64,000 nt of DNA, from contig CM030869.1 in assembly GCA_018105865.1 (NCBI GenBank), positions 8,026,025 through 8,090,024 on the forward strand. The letters run 5' to 3'. Positions 22,549 to 34,153 of the stretch are shown piece by piece (the stretch's first letter is position 1; each line of letters starts with the position of its first letter). A program made the position numbers and the translations under genes. A model generated the notes under the pieces. It was not told where the DNA came from. It made no database searches and was given only the letters and a program-made list of their open reading frames with translations. Source of the stretch: Metaphire vulgaris. Its lineage: Eukaryota > Annelida > Clitellata > Crassiclitellata > Megascolecidae.

Positions 22549-22826
22549 CAAGGTCCATGAATCAGCAATAATAAAAGGTAGGAACAAAATGGTCACCGAT
22601 CCCATTAAAATGGCTTTCAGGTGACTCTACTAAAACGAGACTTATCTCGCAACGCACGTCACCAATCGACTTTCTTTGTCTTTCCGCCATTTTTGTTTGC
22701 ATTCGGCTTAATTCTCCCCCTCACCTCTCGTAAGAAACCGACTTGAATCCGAGGTCATTGCGTTCGTAATGCTTCACTGGCCGATGACTGGAAGAGTTCT
22801 TTTCCATGATGCAGTGTGCATGGCAG

Positions 22827-23022
22827 CAGGGTTTAATCTAGGCCGTTTCCGGGGGGGATTGCCCTTCCCCTCCCCGGAAATTTCCAATCCCCCCGGAAAT
22901 TTTGGCATACTGCATCAACTAACAGCAGCCCCCTAGCAGAATTCCCCCCGGTTTTGTCAGTTTTCTCCCCGGCTTTGTCAGTCCCCCCCCCCCCGGAGTC
23001 CAGGAGTCTAGATTAAACACTG
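22827..23022. mobile_element. MITE family F', copy 1
   Basis: Starts CAGGGTTTAATCTAGG and ends CTAGATTAAACACTG around GGGGAATT / CCCCGG-rich sequence. Flanks CATGGCAG / TGTGGCAG, two mismatches. Confidence 0.8.
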
Positions 23023-23080
23023 TGTGGCAGTAATATCGTTAAGCTGTTAAAAGGCATGCCATGTTCGGGTTCTCATGCTG

Positions 23081-23147
23081 TTTCGTTACGTGTTTCGTTA
23101 TTGTTATTGCTGTCACAGCAATAACAATAACGAAACACGTAACGAAA
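23081..23147. repeat. Perfect 67-bp palindrome (33-bp arms, 1-base spacer)
   Basis: The arm TTTCGTTACGTGTTTCGTTA and onward to 23113 is exactly the reverse complement of 23115-23147. The copy is flanked by TGCTG on both sides, which may be a short target duplication of a fold-back element. Confidence 0.9.
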
Positions 23148-23429
23148 TGCTGTCTCTTTCCGTTAGCAGTTCATTGGTTCAAGTTTTTGTTGAGGATGGC
23201 CTAGACTCTATATAGGGAACAGAGGAAGAGAGGAAATTCAATTGAATTTCCCAGTCAGAATTACTTTATGAAAGAACGTGGCAGAAAACCGTACGGCACA
23301 TTCCCTAATCTCGCTCAGATAAACGTCGGTAACGTTTTTTATTCAACGTATTTTAACGTTTTGATTTTGTAACGTTTGTTACGTTTTTTAATGTTTTTTT
23401 TATTATTTTCTCAACGTTTTTTTACATAA

Positions 23430-23920
23430 TACTAGAATGATGCTCGCTTCGCTCGCGCTCGCTTCGCTCGCAGTGCAGGATAATACTAATCCAATACCTA
23501 TACCTAATACCCAATCATTGAATTCATGCTGAACAACATTTCAGTGATGTACTGTACATACGCCACCTAGCCAAGCTCTGCGCCACGTAATAATTAGGCC
23601 TATGTACGTTAAAATCACGCAACTGTGACGCTGTACACGTATTTTTTGTGTACGTTAAAATGTACGTTAAAACTACGAACAATTGTTACCAATAGCAACG
23701 TCGTCGCACGCCCAGCCCTCTGACGCTGCAATGACTCGACTAAACCGTGTTAAACTACGATTCGACGAACAATTGTTACCAATAGCAACGTCGTCTTCGA
23801 CCAACGCATCGCGACGTAAGGACTAAACGGTCTAAACCGTCTACCAACAGTCAACCAATCAGAACGCTTTAAGGTAACAGACAGAGAGACATACAGATAA
23901 GGATCTTAATATTATAGATA
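23430..23920. mobile_element. Unclassified dispersed element family N, copy 1
   Basis: Starts TACTAGAATGATGCTCGCTT and ends ATTTTAATATTATAGATA-like. It shares its whole length with the copies at 37594 and 38293. No protein coding and no clear inverted ends. Confidence 0.75.
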
Positions 23921-24001
23921 TGGAAAATTCAACAGTGACTACGTTAAAAATTGTTGCATTGCGTTCACGGTGTGAACGTTAATTGAAAGTGCGCAGTATT
24001 A

Positions 24002-24040
<39 letters not shown>
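24002..24040. repeat. (AAT)n microsatellite
   Basis: Pure AAT run. Confidence 0.97.
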
Positions 24041-24042
<2 letters not shown>

Positions 24043-24059
24043 AATAATATATAATACAA

Positions 24060-24252
24060 CTTACAAGGCACAATGCCAGGATCACGAAAAAGAGGTAGAC
24101 GAAGAAGAGAGTGGAAGACAATATCAAAGAATGGACAGGACTCACTATAGAGCAGTCGACAAGAACATCAGAAGACCGTAACACTTGGAGGAAGGCAGTC
24201 CACAATGCAGCCAATCTTCGGAGCGAAGACAGTTCAAGACAAGACAAGTCGT
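24060..24252 (+). pseudogene. LINE reverse-transcriptase ORF, C-terminal remnant
   Basis: Two frames together encode a tail typical of non-LTR retrotransposon ORF2 proteins: GTMPGSRKRGRRR, then DNIKEWTGLTIEQS, then EDRNTWRKAVHNAANLRSED before a stop. There is one frame change between the first two parts. 5' truncation is usual for LINEs. Confidence 0.7.
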
Positions 24253-24260
24253 AAATACAG

Positions 24261-24370
24261 TAACTTTAAGTAAAAAGGTGAGTGAAAATCTGGTGAATTT
24301 TTATAGCGCTTTTGAAACATGTACCGTAGTAGCTGCTTATTCTATATAGGCGCTTAATCTACCATTGAAA
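24261..24370 (+). repeat. Dispersed repeat with AAGT-like end, copy 2
   Basis: Contains TTTTTATAGCGCTTTTGAAA and GTAGTAGCTGCTTATT, matching the family at 42905. Confidence 0.6.
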
Positions 24371-24628
24371 TAGCTGTAGCTATGTAGGGCTTTAGTGTTT
24401 CAGCTGTGACTCGTGACAGCCGGCAGATAATCGCTACATATGGTAAATTGAACGCGTTATCCTGGTTTCAAAAAGACCCATCTCTCGGCCACATAGCTGG
24501 GCCCATTCTAAATGCTCAGTTCAATCGCGCTAAACGGCCCAACGGCAGGGAATGTGTGTCTGGGCATGGAAGCCTAAATAAATATCTAGGCTTCCTTGGT
24601 CTGAGGTATAACTCCCACTACTCCCAGA

Positions 24629-24820
24629 CAGTGTTTAATCTAGACTACTGGACCCCGGGGGGAACTGAAAAAGCCGGAGGGGAAAACTGACAAATCCGGG
24701 GGGGCATTCTGCTAGGGGCCGATGTTAGTCCATGTAGTATTCCAAAATTTCCGAGGAGAATTTGAAATTTCCGGGAGGAAAGGGCAACCCCCCCCGGGAA
24801 ACTGCCTAGATTAAACACTG
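24629..24820. mobile_element. MITE family F', copy 2
   Basis: Ends CAGTGTTTAATCTAG / CTAGATTAAACACTG. Exact duplication CTCCCAGA at 24621-24628 and 24821-24828. Confidence 0.92.
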
Positions 24821-25255
24821 CTCCCAGACTCGGTAAAGAGTTCGAAGAACCGTCGAAAGCGTAGAGTCGGATCTGGTTAACTGAACCAGTCGTCTGTTGT
24901 AGGCGTAATCGAGATATTGTGCGGTGATACGTCACTTTGGAAGGGGCAGGTTCCATCTGCGGTTGGTACTCGTCAGTCGTGCTGCCTACGACCGGAGAGT
25001 ACGGAATTCGTGCTCCGTTCTGGGGGTGGGGAGGGGCGGAGGTAGGTACTAGGTAGGGGAACGAGATAAGGTCGTTTTCGAGACGCAAGGCGGGATTTTA
25101 ATCTGGTTAAATGTGATGCCGTCGAGACGGTACCGAAGGCGAAGATAATGAAATTAATCCGCGGACAATTGACGCATCTTCGGATTTCCTCCACGGAGCG
25201 GAAAGCAGAATAGGACGCTGGGACAAAAGCACGAGAGGCCGGATGTACGAGCTAG

Positions 25256-25371
25256 AGAGACAGACAGACAGACAAAGCCAAAGACAGACAGACAAAGACA
25301 GACAGGCGGAGACAGAGAGACGGAGACAGACAGAGACAGACAGACAGAGACAGACAGACAGACAGAGAAGA
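25256..25371 (+). repeat. GACA-type microsatellite
   Basis: Imperfect GACA and GAGA run. Confidence 0.9.
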
Positions 25372-25562
25372 AGATATCAGGGATTTGATTAGATTAAGTG
25401 TGATGAGCTTTTGTTTGACGCTGCAGTGTGTTGTTAAGGAAATAGCGACACGATGGAATTTACGTTAGAATTTCATTAAATAAATGTCCGACTGGATATT
25501 GCAGTTGTTCAAATAATAGACTTCGAATGATTTCAAGAGGAGGTGCACGAACTCTCTCGTCC

Positions 25563-25742
25563 ATGGATATTTCTACACCCCCTAAACCCTCCAACTCCCC
25601 CCCCAAATTGACACCGACACCCCAACACCCCCTCCATTATCAGCCATGGCATGACCTTTTTCTGGCTTGAAAGACTTTTTTGGAAGGGGGGGCCACCAGA
25701 ATTTACCGACACCCCAAATTGATAATCCTAGAAATAACCATA
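25563..25742. mobile_element. MITE family H, copy 3
   Basis: Starts ATGGATATTTCTACACCCC and ends ATCCTAGAAATAACCAT, diverged CAGGG/CCCTG ends. Confidence 0.7.
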
Positions 25743-26369
25743 CTTTCGCCCAGAGCCGCAGCTAGAGTAGGCCTATTTGGCGCCCGGAGCAAGGTACACA
25801 TTTTTCACTCAGACATTTTAGACACTGAAAAATTGGTTATCTTTTTTCGACGTTGGAGGGGTGAAATTAGTGCAGAAAGCGGTTGTGATGACCTTTTCTG
25901 CTTGTCATACTGGTAATATCTTCGACGGACGTTTAACTTGTTACAAGTTACAACCATAGTTTCTGGCGCCACCACTGCCAAGACGGCGCCCTGGGAAACT
26001 TGTCCCTCACTGCCCCACTTATAAAGCTACGTCTGAGCGTCTCTGCATGCTCTCGCCTTCGGGAAGACACTCGATATAAAATTTTTGTACTAAACGAAGT
26101 TCGCGCCCCTCCAACCAATAGTCGAGCAGAAATTTTGATTTGCAAACGTTCAACACTCCCCCCGCCCCCGGATGTCGAAAAACTTGAAGTTGGGTAGTCC
26201 AAACCCACCTTAAGGCTCAAAACAAATCCAACCGAAAGTCCCAGTCAGGCACGGCTTAGTAGGCCTACCCTGTCTCCCACAGGGAGGTGCCCTTATATAC
26301 CATGGGCTATAATAAGTCCTCAAATACTTCAATACGTCCTAAGAAATCTGCGTCATTATGGAACGCCAA

Positions 26370-26375
<6 letters not shown>
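25743..26375. other. Intergenic stretch, nothing recognised
   Basis: One GACCTTTTCTGCTTGTCA module at 25888-25906 suggests another decayed MITE. Confidence 0.4.

Positions 26376-26454
<79 letters not shown>
26376..26454. repeat. (AT)n microsatellite
   Basis: AT runs around one TACTGTGTA interruption. Confidence 0.95.
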
Positions 26455-26456
<2 letters not shown>

Positions 26457-26843
26457 AGTTTTGGAAATGGGACGAAGGTGAGTAATGCATTTAGCCGTAA
26501 ACCTGCCTGCCTGCCCTTGTGCGTGTGGGGGTAGGGGTAGGTATGGGGTATTACGATTATTTTAAAACAGAATTTGTCGGCTATACTCCTAGGATTTTCG
26601 GGCAACGCTATATATTTAAGGCGTTCATGATGATAAGGTTCGTTGGAGATGTTTTCACTGCCGCAGGCTTCGCGCATTGTTATATATTTCTGAATGAAAA
26701 TTGAGATTATGGTTAACGGAGCGAATATGCTGTCATTAAAAACCCGATTTGTTCAGCGAATCTTCCCTCTGGGTCTCTTGTTTCACTCTTCATATGATAT
26801 GAACGCAAAATTTCAGGGATACTAAAAATTGTATTTATAATTT

Positions 26844-27472
26844 GGGGCTGTCCATTAATTACGTCAACAATTTTTGGGCAATTTTGGGCAATTTTTGACC
26901 CTTACCCTTGTCAGCAACTGTCAACTTTCAGTGACCCTTCATATATAGTTATGTCAAAAACTTTTGACACAGGACCTGTTTTAGGAAAAATTCATCACTG
27001 TTCTAAACTCAGAAAATTTGTGGACATCCGCGCAAAAGAACAAGCCAAAAAACGTCGTTCGGAAAATTATCACTGCACAAAGCACAGATAATTGCATTTT
27101 ACCACTGCACATTTTCATTTTATCACTGCACTTTTGTGTATCACTGCACGTTAAAACATGCCCTGCTTTGACACCCCCTTATGATCAGTGACGGTCCTCC
27201 TAAAAAGTTTAGAAGGTTATTGTTTTTTCGGTGATGATTTTTCCCCTTTATTTTGTTCATCAAGTGTCACAATGTGGTGGTGATTCCATTATTTTGCTTG
27301 TCAGGCTTTTTTCCGTCGTAATAAATAGTATTCCATGAAATCTACTATTTTTATCATTTGTAAAAAATGAAAAAATTGTTGACGTCAACTTCTCTTGACG
27401 CCCCCTCCCCTGTCAACTACTGTCAAACTTTTTAAACCCCCTATGTTGTTGACGTAATTAATGAACAGCCCC
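26844..27472. mobile_element. Family L element, copy 3
   Basis: Starts GGGGCTGTCCATTAATTACG and ends GTAATTAATGAACAGCCCC, inverted repeats. Split by a MITE S insertion. Confidence 0.8.
26970..27165. mobile_element. hAT-like MITE family S, copy 2 (nested)
   Basis: Matches 5331-5526 along its length. Flanks TTTTGACA / CTTTGACA, one mismatch. Confidence 0.9.
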
Positions 27473-27531
27473 TTTGTTGCATTTATTGTAGCCTCCGCCT
27501 TCAAATTTTTAATACAAGTTATAGGTACAGT

Positions 27532-27729
27532 CAGTGTTTAATCTAGACTCCTGGGCTCCGGGGGGGGGGGGGAACTGACAAAGTCGGGGGGAATTTGAAA
27601 TTTTCGGGGGGAATTCTGCTAGGGACTGCTGTTAGTCCATGTAGTATGCCACAATTTCCGAGGGGAATTTGAAATTTCCGGGGCGAAGGGCAATTCCCCC
27701 CCCCCAGAAACGGCCTAGATGAAACACTG
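27532..27729. mobile_element. MITE family F', copy 3
   Basis: Ends CAGTGTTTAATCTAG / CTAGATGAAACACTG. Flanks GGTACAGT / CGTACAGT, one mismatch. Confidence 0.88.
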
Positions 27730-28219
27730 CGTACAGTATGTTCTTATACAATCTGTAAATCAGCATTAGACCTATCTGTAATAGCGTTAACGACTTAACG
27801 TTTATTTTGAATCGTGCCACGGACCGAATTTTATCCTCGTTCATAGTTCAACAATAAGTTATTAACAGCATTAATTAAAGAGCTAAACATGCTTTTCTAT
27901 AGCAATTATTGACATTTTCGAAAATTGTCGAAATTTTTCGAATCTTTTTCGAAAATTTTGATTTTTTGTTTGTTTTTAAATCATGATTATACTTATTTAA
28001 ATCGCCTCCAGGCTCCACGAATGGCCTTTACACATGATACGCAGGTTTTTTTCAAAAACCGAAGGCCCTCTAAGCAATTTTCTATGAAGTTGCGTAGATA
28101 TATAAGTTAATAATTTTTTCTTTTTTAATTGTTAGAGCGGGCCCTTTGTTTATCGCCGGACACCCGGGTAATAATGTACCCCCTGAACCCCCTCTCGTCG
28201 GCCCTGCGCCCATACATAC
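27730..28219. other. Intergenic stretch, nothing recognised
   Basis: No exon or repeat recognised. Confidence 0.4.
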
Positions 28220-28413
28220 GTGGGCGTCCACAGAAAGTTTTCCAGGGGGTGCAAAAGAAGGTCTTGTGACGAAAGAAATGAAAAAGTTTTTCAGAGGAGT
28301 GCAAAACAAGGTTTTGTGACGAAAGAAACAAGCAGTTTTACTTTTTTCATAACTCCACAATTTTTACAGGGGGGGTGCAATTGCACCCCCTTGCACCTCC
28401 CCTCCGGACGCCC
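28220..28413. mobile_element. MITE with GTGGGCGTCC ends
   Basis: Ends GTGGGCGTCC / GGACGCCCAT are inverted, flanked by CATACATAC / CATACATG. The interior has two direct repeats (AAGGTCTTGTGACGAAAGAA and AAGGTTTTGTGACGAAAGAA). Confidence 0.65.
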
Positions 28414-28508
28414 ATGCATACATGCGCTTTCTATTTCGTCAATGTATAGATACAGAAATACAGCGCTACATGGCAAATATCCTACAGATTTCACAAAATC
28501 TTGAGAAT

Positions 28509-28582
28509 CATATATATATATATATATACACATATATATAATTATATATATATATATTTATATATATATATATATATATATA
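28509..28582. repeat. (AT)n microsatellite
   Basis: AT runs with ACACATAT and TTTAT breaks. Confidence 0.95.
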
Positions 28583-28750
28583 CAGTAGAACTTCGTTATA
28601 ACGTACTTTGCGGGTCTGTAATATTTAGTACGTTATAGACCCTGAAATATAGCAGAGTTGTAACGGCGTTGGACTCAGCACTGTACATTGTGGTTCGTTA
28701 TATAGCTGAGCATGCGTTATAACCGAATCCGTTATATTGAAGTTCTACTG
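28583..28750. mobile_element. pogo/Tigger-like MITE, family K, copy 2
   Basis: Ends CAGTAGAACTTCGTTATAAC and GTTCTACTG flanked by TA. Confidence 0.85.
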
Positions 28751-28821
28751 TATATTTCAGTGGTTTCAAACTGGGGTCCGCGATCCCATATAGGAGACCG
28801 CAACGCGGTTTCAGGGGGACC

Positions 28822-28953
28822 CAGTGGCGTCATTTCACACTTTTCTTGGGGGGGCGAGAAATTTTGTAAAATTTTCTTTCAACATTTTTTAATATTTGTA
28901 GAAATTTTTCCGACTAAGTTTGAGTTTCGAAAAATTCGAAAAAAAGCTGACGA

Positions 28954-28991
<38 letters not shown>

Positions 28992-29256
28992 CTCGTCAAT
29001 TCTTTTTACGTTGACAAAGAAAAAGAAGATATAAAAAATAGTTGACGACCTTTTTTTTTTTTTTTTTAGTGACGTCCCTGTTTTTCTTTTTTTGCACATT
29101 AATACGTTATTAATATATTAATATTTTCATTTCCTTGGGGGGGGCCACGGACCCTGTTTTTGTTTTTTGTTGCACATTAATACATTATGAATTAATATTT
29201 TCATTTCCTTGGGGGGGGGGCCACGGCCCCCCCAACCCCCCCAAATGACGCCTCTG
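28822..29256. mobile_element. hAT-like MITE family E, copy 1
   Basis: Ends CAGTGGCGTCATTT / AAATGACGCCTCTG. Exact duplication GGGGGACC at 28814-28821 and 29257-29264. Interior poly-T tracts (28958-28991, 29051-29067) each follow the word GACGACC. Confidence 0.88.
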
Positions 29257-29358
29257 GGGGGACCGTAAAGGGATTACTTCCTCGAGATGTATCTTATGTA
29301 CAGCGCTTTTGGCTTTGGCTTATGGCTATGTTACTGCGCTTCATAAATTGTCGATGAT

Positions 29359-29359
29359 G

Positions 29360-29440
<81 letters not shown>
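29359..29440. repeat. (AAT)n microsatellite
   Basis: Pure AAT run. Confidence 0.97.
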
Positions 29441-29966
<526 letters not shown>

Positions 29967-30092
29967 TGTATATGTATATAAGTGCATATATATATAGTAT
30001 ATATAGCGTGGCTTAGCGCCAACTGTAACGAATATTTGAGAGTCTTGAACTAGTTTTGGACAACCTTCGACAGTGTCGTTGTGAGAGACAAG

Positions 30093-30128
30093 ATGGACCT
30101 GGAGTACCTGGAGCTATTCCAGATGACG
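30093..30128 (+). other. Possible first coding exon, tail-to-tail with SoxB
   Basis: ATG in good context (ACAAGATGG) opens MDLEYLELFQMT and ends at a strong donor ACG|GTGAGT. The donor lies 7 bp before the SoxB stop codon on the other strand. No downstream exon was found, and the frame closes after four more codons if unspliced. It may be a real first exon, an antisense RNA, or chance. Confidence 0.25.
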
Positions 30129-30134
30129 GTGAGT

Positions 30135-31349
30135 TCATTGTAGATGCGACAGCGGCAGCGTATTGTTCAGTTCATGTGGAATATCAAACGGCATAATCCC
30201 TCCTCCTCGGCCGCCGTACTGGCTCTGGGCGAGTCTCCCCGGGTGCAGGTCGCCCTCCGCCCCGGGCGGTATACAGTACATGCCCAGCATCTCCCGAAGG
30301 TCAACGGAGGGGCAGCTGCCAACGCCGCCGCCTCGTCCCTCGCCGCCGTTCGCCGACGACGAAGAGGCGCTCGACCCCGTCGAACTGCCCGGACTGTGCT
30401 CCTGCTTCAGCCGGACCGGTTGGACGGCGCCGTAGGGGACTGCTCCGCCGACGGGGGCCACGGGATACGACGATGCGACCCTGCCGTGGTGGAGACCGTA
30501 GGGACTGGTCGGCGGTGGCGTGACCAGGCCGTTCCCGTAGCCGTACTGTCCGTTGAGGACGGCCGCCTGGTGGTGGTGGTGATGATGGTAGGCGGCCATG
30601 TGGTGCTGGACGTCCGGGTGTAGAACGTAACCGTTCGTCATGTATCCGTTGTGGGCGAGGTATATCTCCCCGGCGTGGTGGGACATGATGGCCGCCGCCG
30701 TCGACGCCGGGGCGCGAAGAAAGGGTCCCCCGGGCGGCGGCGGTGGCAGCGCCGTCGCGTAGGCCCGGTCCGTCTTGGCGAGGGGCTTCGTCGACTTGCG
30801 CCGCGGACGGTACTTGTAGTCGGGGTGTTCCTTGAGGTGGACGGCCCGCAGCCGCTTCGCCTCGTCGATGAACGGCCTCTTGGCCGAATCCGACAAGACC
30901 TTCCACTCCGTTCCCAGTCGCTTCGAGATCTCCGAGTTGTGCAGCTTCGGGTTTTCGGCGGCCATCTTGCGCCGCTGGCCGCGCGACCATACCATGAACG
31001 CGTTCATCGGTCGTTTGACGCGATCTTCGTCCTTGAACTGCTGCTTCGACTGACCTTGTCCGTGACCTTGAACCGATCCGACGAGCCCGTGATGATCCAG
31101 TGGCGCTCCGTACCTGGGACCCAACGGACCCTGGGTCGGAGAAACAGACCGACCGTTCTGACGTCCATGTCCGTTCATCTGCGACTGTTGTTGTTGCTGT
31201 TGTTGATGTTGTTGTTGTTGTAACTGCAACTGGTGCTGTTGCTTGATTCCCATCTCGATGCTGGATCCCTGGGCCTCTGGTTCGCAGCCGTTGCCGACAG
31301 AGGTCGCCCCTCTGGCCGCGACGTCGCGATGGAACTGCGTCGACCACAT
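30135..31349 (-). CDS. SoxB1: SoxB1-type HMG-box transcription factor (Sox1/2/3 group)
   Basis: Single-exon frame of 404 codons. Residues about 109-187 form an HMG box from [20 protein letters not shown] to [11 protein letters not shown], with the SoxB core [13 protein letters not shown]. This box bends DNA at CATTGT-like sites, and SoxB1 proteins act in the nucleus to keep neural and ectodermal progenitors. The C terminus reads [10 protein letters not shown], matching the LPLSH(M/L) end of Sox1/2/3 and not SoxB2. Other features are a Gln-rich tract (36-56), His runs (about 248-260), and LKQE (314-317), a possible SUMO site. The first ATG gives [10 protein letters not shown], unlike the usual MxxMMETxLK; Met33 (EMGIKQQ) is an alternative start. 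Intronless structure and high GC content fit SoxB genes. Confidence 0.96.
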   Translation of the reverse strand: MWSTQFHRDVAARGATSVGNGCEPEAQGSSIEMGIKQQHQLQLQQQQHQQQQQQQSQMNGHGRQNGRSVSPTQGPLGPRYGAPLDHHGLVGSVQGHGQGQSKQQFKDEDRVKRPMNAFMVWSRGQRRKMAAENPKLHNSEISKRLGTEWKVLSDSAKRPFIDEAKRLRAVHLKEHPDYKYRPRRKSTKPLAKTDRAYATALPPPPPGGPFLRAPASTAAAIMSHHAGEIYLAHNGYMTNGYVLHPDVQHHMAAYHHHHHHQAAVLNGQYGYGNGLVTPPPTSPYGLHHGRVASSYPVAPVGGAVPYGAVQPVRLKQEHSPGSSTGSSASSSSANGGEGRGGGVGSCPSVDLREMLGMYCIPPGAEGDLHPGRLAQSQYGGRGGGIMPFDIPHELNNTLPLSHLQ

Positions 31350-31468
31350 GGAATGGAGAAAGATCCGTCCGTCTAGAAAACAAGAACTCTACGATGATAA
31401 TAATAGAAGGACTCGAGTGGCGTCAAGTAGCACAATAATAATTCACCGTCGCACGCGGATAATAACGC

Positions 31469-31470
<2 letters not shown>

Positions 31471-31544
<74 letters not shown>
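31471..31544 (+). repeat. (CT)n microsatellite upstream of SoxB
   Basis: Lies about 120 bp upstream of the SoxB ATG, so probably in its 5' UTR or proximal promoter, read as GA on the SoxB strand. Confidence 0.97.
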
Positions 31545-31547
<3 letters not shown>

Positions 31548-31740
31548 AGGGATTTCGTCTTCAATGGATCTTAATTCGCTCTTATTCTATTCAAACTAAT
31601 AGCGCTCGCAGGCCACTACCCACGACAGGGCATTCAAAGGCAACAGCTCCCTCTGTCTGTCTGTCTGTCTGCCTGTCTCTCTCTCTCTCTCTCTCTCTCA
31701 CTATGTATATCTCTCTCGCTTCTATTGAGGCGGCCAATGT

Positions 31741-31747
31741 TTTTATA
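31741..31747 (-). promoter_or_regulatory. TATA box, likely SoxB promoter
   Basis: Minus strand reads CGGTATAAAAACATTGG. It is about 390 bp upstream of the SoxB ATG, and a CCAAT box lies about 155 bp further upstream. Use as a promoter is inference. Confidence 0.45.
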
Positions 31748-31753
31748 CCGTCT

Positions 31754-31755
<2 letters not shown>

Positions 31756-31843
<88 letters not shown>
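31756..31843 (+). repeat. (GA)n microsatellite in SoxB upstream region
   Basis: Pure GA run of about 44 units just upstream of the TATA box. GA/CT tracts can bind GAGA-type factors; role unknown here. Confidence 0.97.
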
Positions 31844-31845
<2 letters not shown>

Positions 31846-32145
31846 CACCGCCGCCCCCGGATCGATCGACGGGGGGCGGGTATTAGCGGCGTCGGCGGTC
31901 GCGCCAATCGGGTCTTGACTTCGGCGATCGGCGACCGACGGAGCGTCGTTGACGGTCGACGGCTGGCGAATGAGGACGTCGAAGGGGCGGAGAGACGGCT
32001 GCGAGAACAGCGGGGGTCCGTCGCTCGATCGATGTCTCGACGGTGGGAGACTCAAGGCGAACGGGGACGGACGGACGGACGGACGGACGGACGGACGGGA
32101 GGGGGTAAAGAGGGGAGGAGTGAGAACAGAGGGTTTTTGAGATTT
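31844..32145 (-). promoter_or_regulatory. CpG-rich SoxB upstream region with CCAAT box
   Basis: CG-dense sequence rich in CGGCG and CGATCG words, with GATTGGCG on the minus strand near 31898-31905 and a GGAC tandem run at 32075-32098. It stands out against the AT-rich surroundings. Confidence 0.45.
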
Positions 32146-32158
32146 AGTGATACATTCG

Positions 32159-32159
<1 letters not shown>

Positions 32160-32205
<46 letters not shown>

Positions 32206-32510
32206 GACAGAGAGAGACAGAGAGAGACAGAGACATAGACAGACAGAGAGACAGAGAGACATAGAGAGACAGAGACAGAGACAGAGAGACAGAGAGAGAC
32301 AGAGAGAGACAGACAGTCAGACAGACAGACGAGTCAGAAGGACGGAGCAGTAGAAAGGCAGACAGACGGAAGAATGGACGAACAGAAAGACAGAGAGGCA
32401 GGCAAACACGCACACAGACAATACAGACATACAGTCAGACATGATATATATACACAGACAGACAGACACACGCAGGTACGCAGACAGACAGACAGACAGT
32501 ATGGTGTATA
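32160..32510 (+). repeat. GA / GACA microsatellite block
   Basis: GA run grading into GACAGA and GACA units, with a short unique break near 32330-32400. Confidence 0.95.
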
Positions 32511-32972
32511 ACAGGGTTATTTCTAGTATTATAATACCTCAATTTAATTTTTTTGGAGGGGGGTGTTGAACTGTTGAAATATTCTGGGGGCCCTCTCCCT
32601 CTCCTTGTGGCAAGCGGTAGCATCTCAGCTGCATCATAATTATGGGGTGCTTCTCTCAGATTGGGGAGTTTTAGGGGGTGGAAAATATTTCTGGTGTATA
32701 TTCTATATAAGATAGCAACTAATACAATAGCGCTATATAAATCAGCCTATAATTAACTTAGCAAGTGAGCAATTTGGAGCAGTGGTTTGGAAGAGACGAA
32801 GGCTGTGAGCACGGCATTACTCAGACATCGAAGTCGCTCTGACTGGAAAACGGTTCTATGCAGCAACGGAGAAATCAAACAGAGACGAGAATGAATCTAA
32901 TATAGACACGCCATTAAATTTTAGATTGGTTCTTATCTCCTTAGCACTTCAAACGATTCGAGATAACGACTT
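32511..32972. other. Intergenic stretch, nothing recognised
   Basis: No exon or repeat recognised. Confidence 0.4.
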
Positions 32973-33146
32973 CAGGGGCGTAGCGAAGGAGGGTATATCG
33001 GTATATATATATCCTCCAAATCAGTCTACCTTAAAGTTTTCTATGTGATTTCTATGTGGTTATATGTAGTTTATATGGTTTATAGTGAAGGTTTAAACCC
33101 CTAAACATTTATACCCTCCCAAATCATATTCCTGGCTACGCCCCTG
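32973..33146. mobile_element. hAT-like MITE family D, copy 2
   Basis: Ends CAGGGGCGTAGC / GCTACGCCCCTG. Flanks AACGACTT / AATGACTT, one mismatch. Confidence 0.9.
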
Positions 33147-33269
33147 AATGACTTCACTATCTTATCAGATTAATTAATTATCAAAGCGATTGCGTGGTAT
33201 AGTCATTCAGTACATAGAACACTTGAAATAATTAATATTATAACTAATGACTGCAAATGGAACACAATA

Positions 33270-33525
33270 TGTGGTATGATATCCATCAAGCGCGGTTAGT
33301 ACTTGGATGGGTGAACGTCTCAGGATCAAGTCTTTGTGCGGGCGACCAGCCAAGCCGTTCATCACAATTGGCGTGGATAAGTCAGCAGCAGTATTGAGCC
33401 GCGAAGGCAAAACGCAGGTCGTTAGAAAGCATTGGCAAACTACCTGACACTCTAGATTAATAGCGTAAGCCACCTGCGTCGCTACGGAGATCAGCCGGAC
33501 CTTACGCTCTTTCGAGTAGGCCTAC
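33270..33525 (+). mobile_element. 5S-rRNA-derived SINE, copy 1 (truncated)
   Basis: CGCGGTTAGTACTTGGATGG is the 3' half of 5S rRNA including the C box. It is followed by the shared body (GCGAAGGCAAAACGC, GCATTGGCAAACTACC) and a tail ending GTAGGCCTACGGGACTA. The 5' part of the 5S head is missing. Confidence 0.82.
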
Positions 33526-33603
33526 GGGACTACCTATAGGCCTACCTTTATCTTTTCTGACTGACTGACTGACTGACTGAATGAATGAATTATATATGAA
33601 AAG

Positions 33604-33845
33604 ATTTATTGTTAACTAGCTGGACAGACAGACATACAGACAGGCAGACAGACAGACATTTGTTTTTATAGAGATAGTTAGTGATAGATTGGAGAAAGAA
33701 AGAGAGAAAGTGAGAGAGAGAGAGAACCCTGAGACAGACTGACAAACAGACGCACAGACAGACAGACAGACACACAGACAGACACACAGACAGATAGGCA
33801 CAGACAGACAAACAGACAGGCAGACAGACAGACAGACAGACAGAA
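33604..33845 (+). repeat. CAGA-type microsatellites
   Basis: Two CAGACAGA blocks around a GAGA-rich centre. Confidence 0.93.
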
Positions 33846-33956
33846 AGGGAGGTATGCCATATGAGGTTGTTAATGTTTACTTTTTTTGTCTTCTTCGTCG
33901 TCAATATTAATAAGGAAGATATCTGACTGCTTCTGTTCAGCGCTCTTAATGTGCAC

Positions 33957-33959
<3 letters not shown>

Positions 33960-34004
<45 letters not shown>
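33960..34004 (+). repeat. (CTG)15 trinucleotide repeat
   Basis: Fifteen uninterrupted CTG units; CAG on the other strand. Confidence 0.97.
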
Positions 34005-34005
<1 letters not shown>

Positions 34006-34153
34006 CCACTCGGAACAGAGTGCTTCGTTGTATATGGCTTCTCGTCCCATTAGAGGCCACAGTTAATGACTTCGCGAAGAATGGCGCTTTGCGTTAATTG
34101 GCACCTTTCAAGGTATCGACTGCGACGGTGACAACGACAAAAACGATAATTAC

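Noticed and set aside
23081..23147. microRNA precursor
   Set aside because: Perfect pairing with a one-base loop cannot form a normal pre-miRNA loop; a fold-back element is more likely.
30144..31383. Long open frames on both strands over SoxB
   Set aside because: Shadow frames caused by the GC-rich SoxB gene; only the minus frame ending at 30135 has family motifs.
31591..32413. Long Ser/Leu and Arg/Glu frames upstream of SoxB
   Set aside because: Produced by CT/GA and GACA microsatellites.
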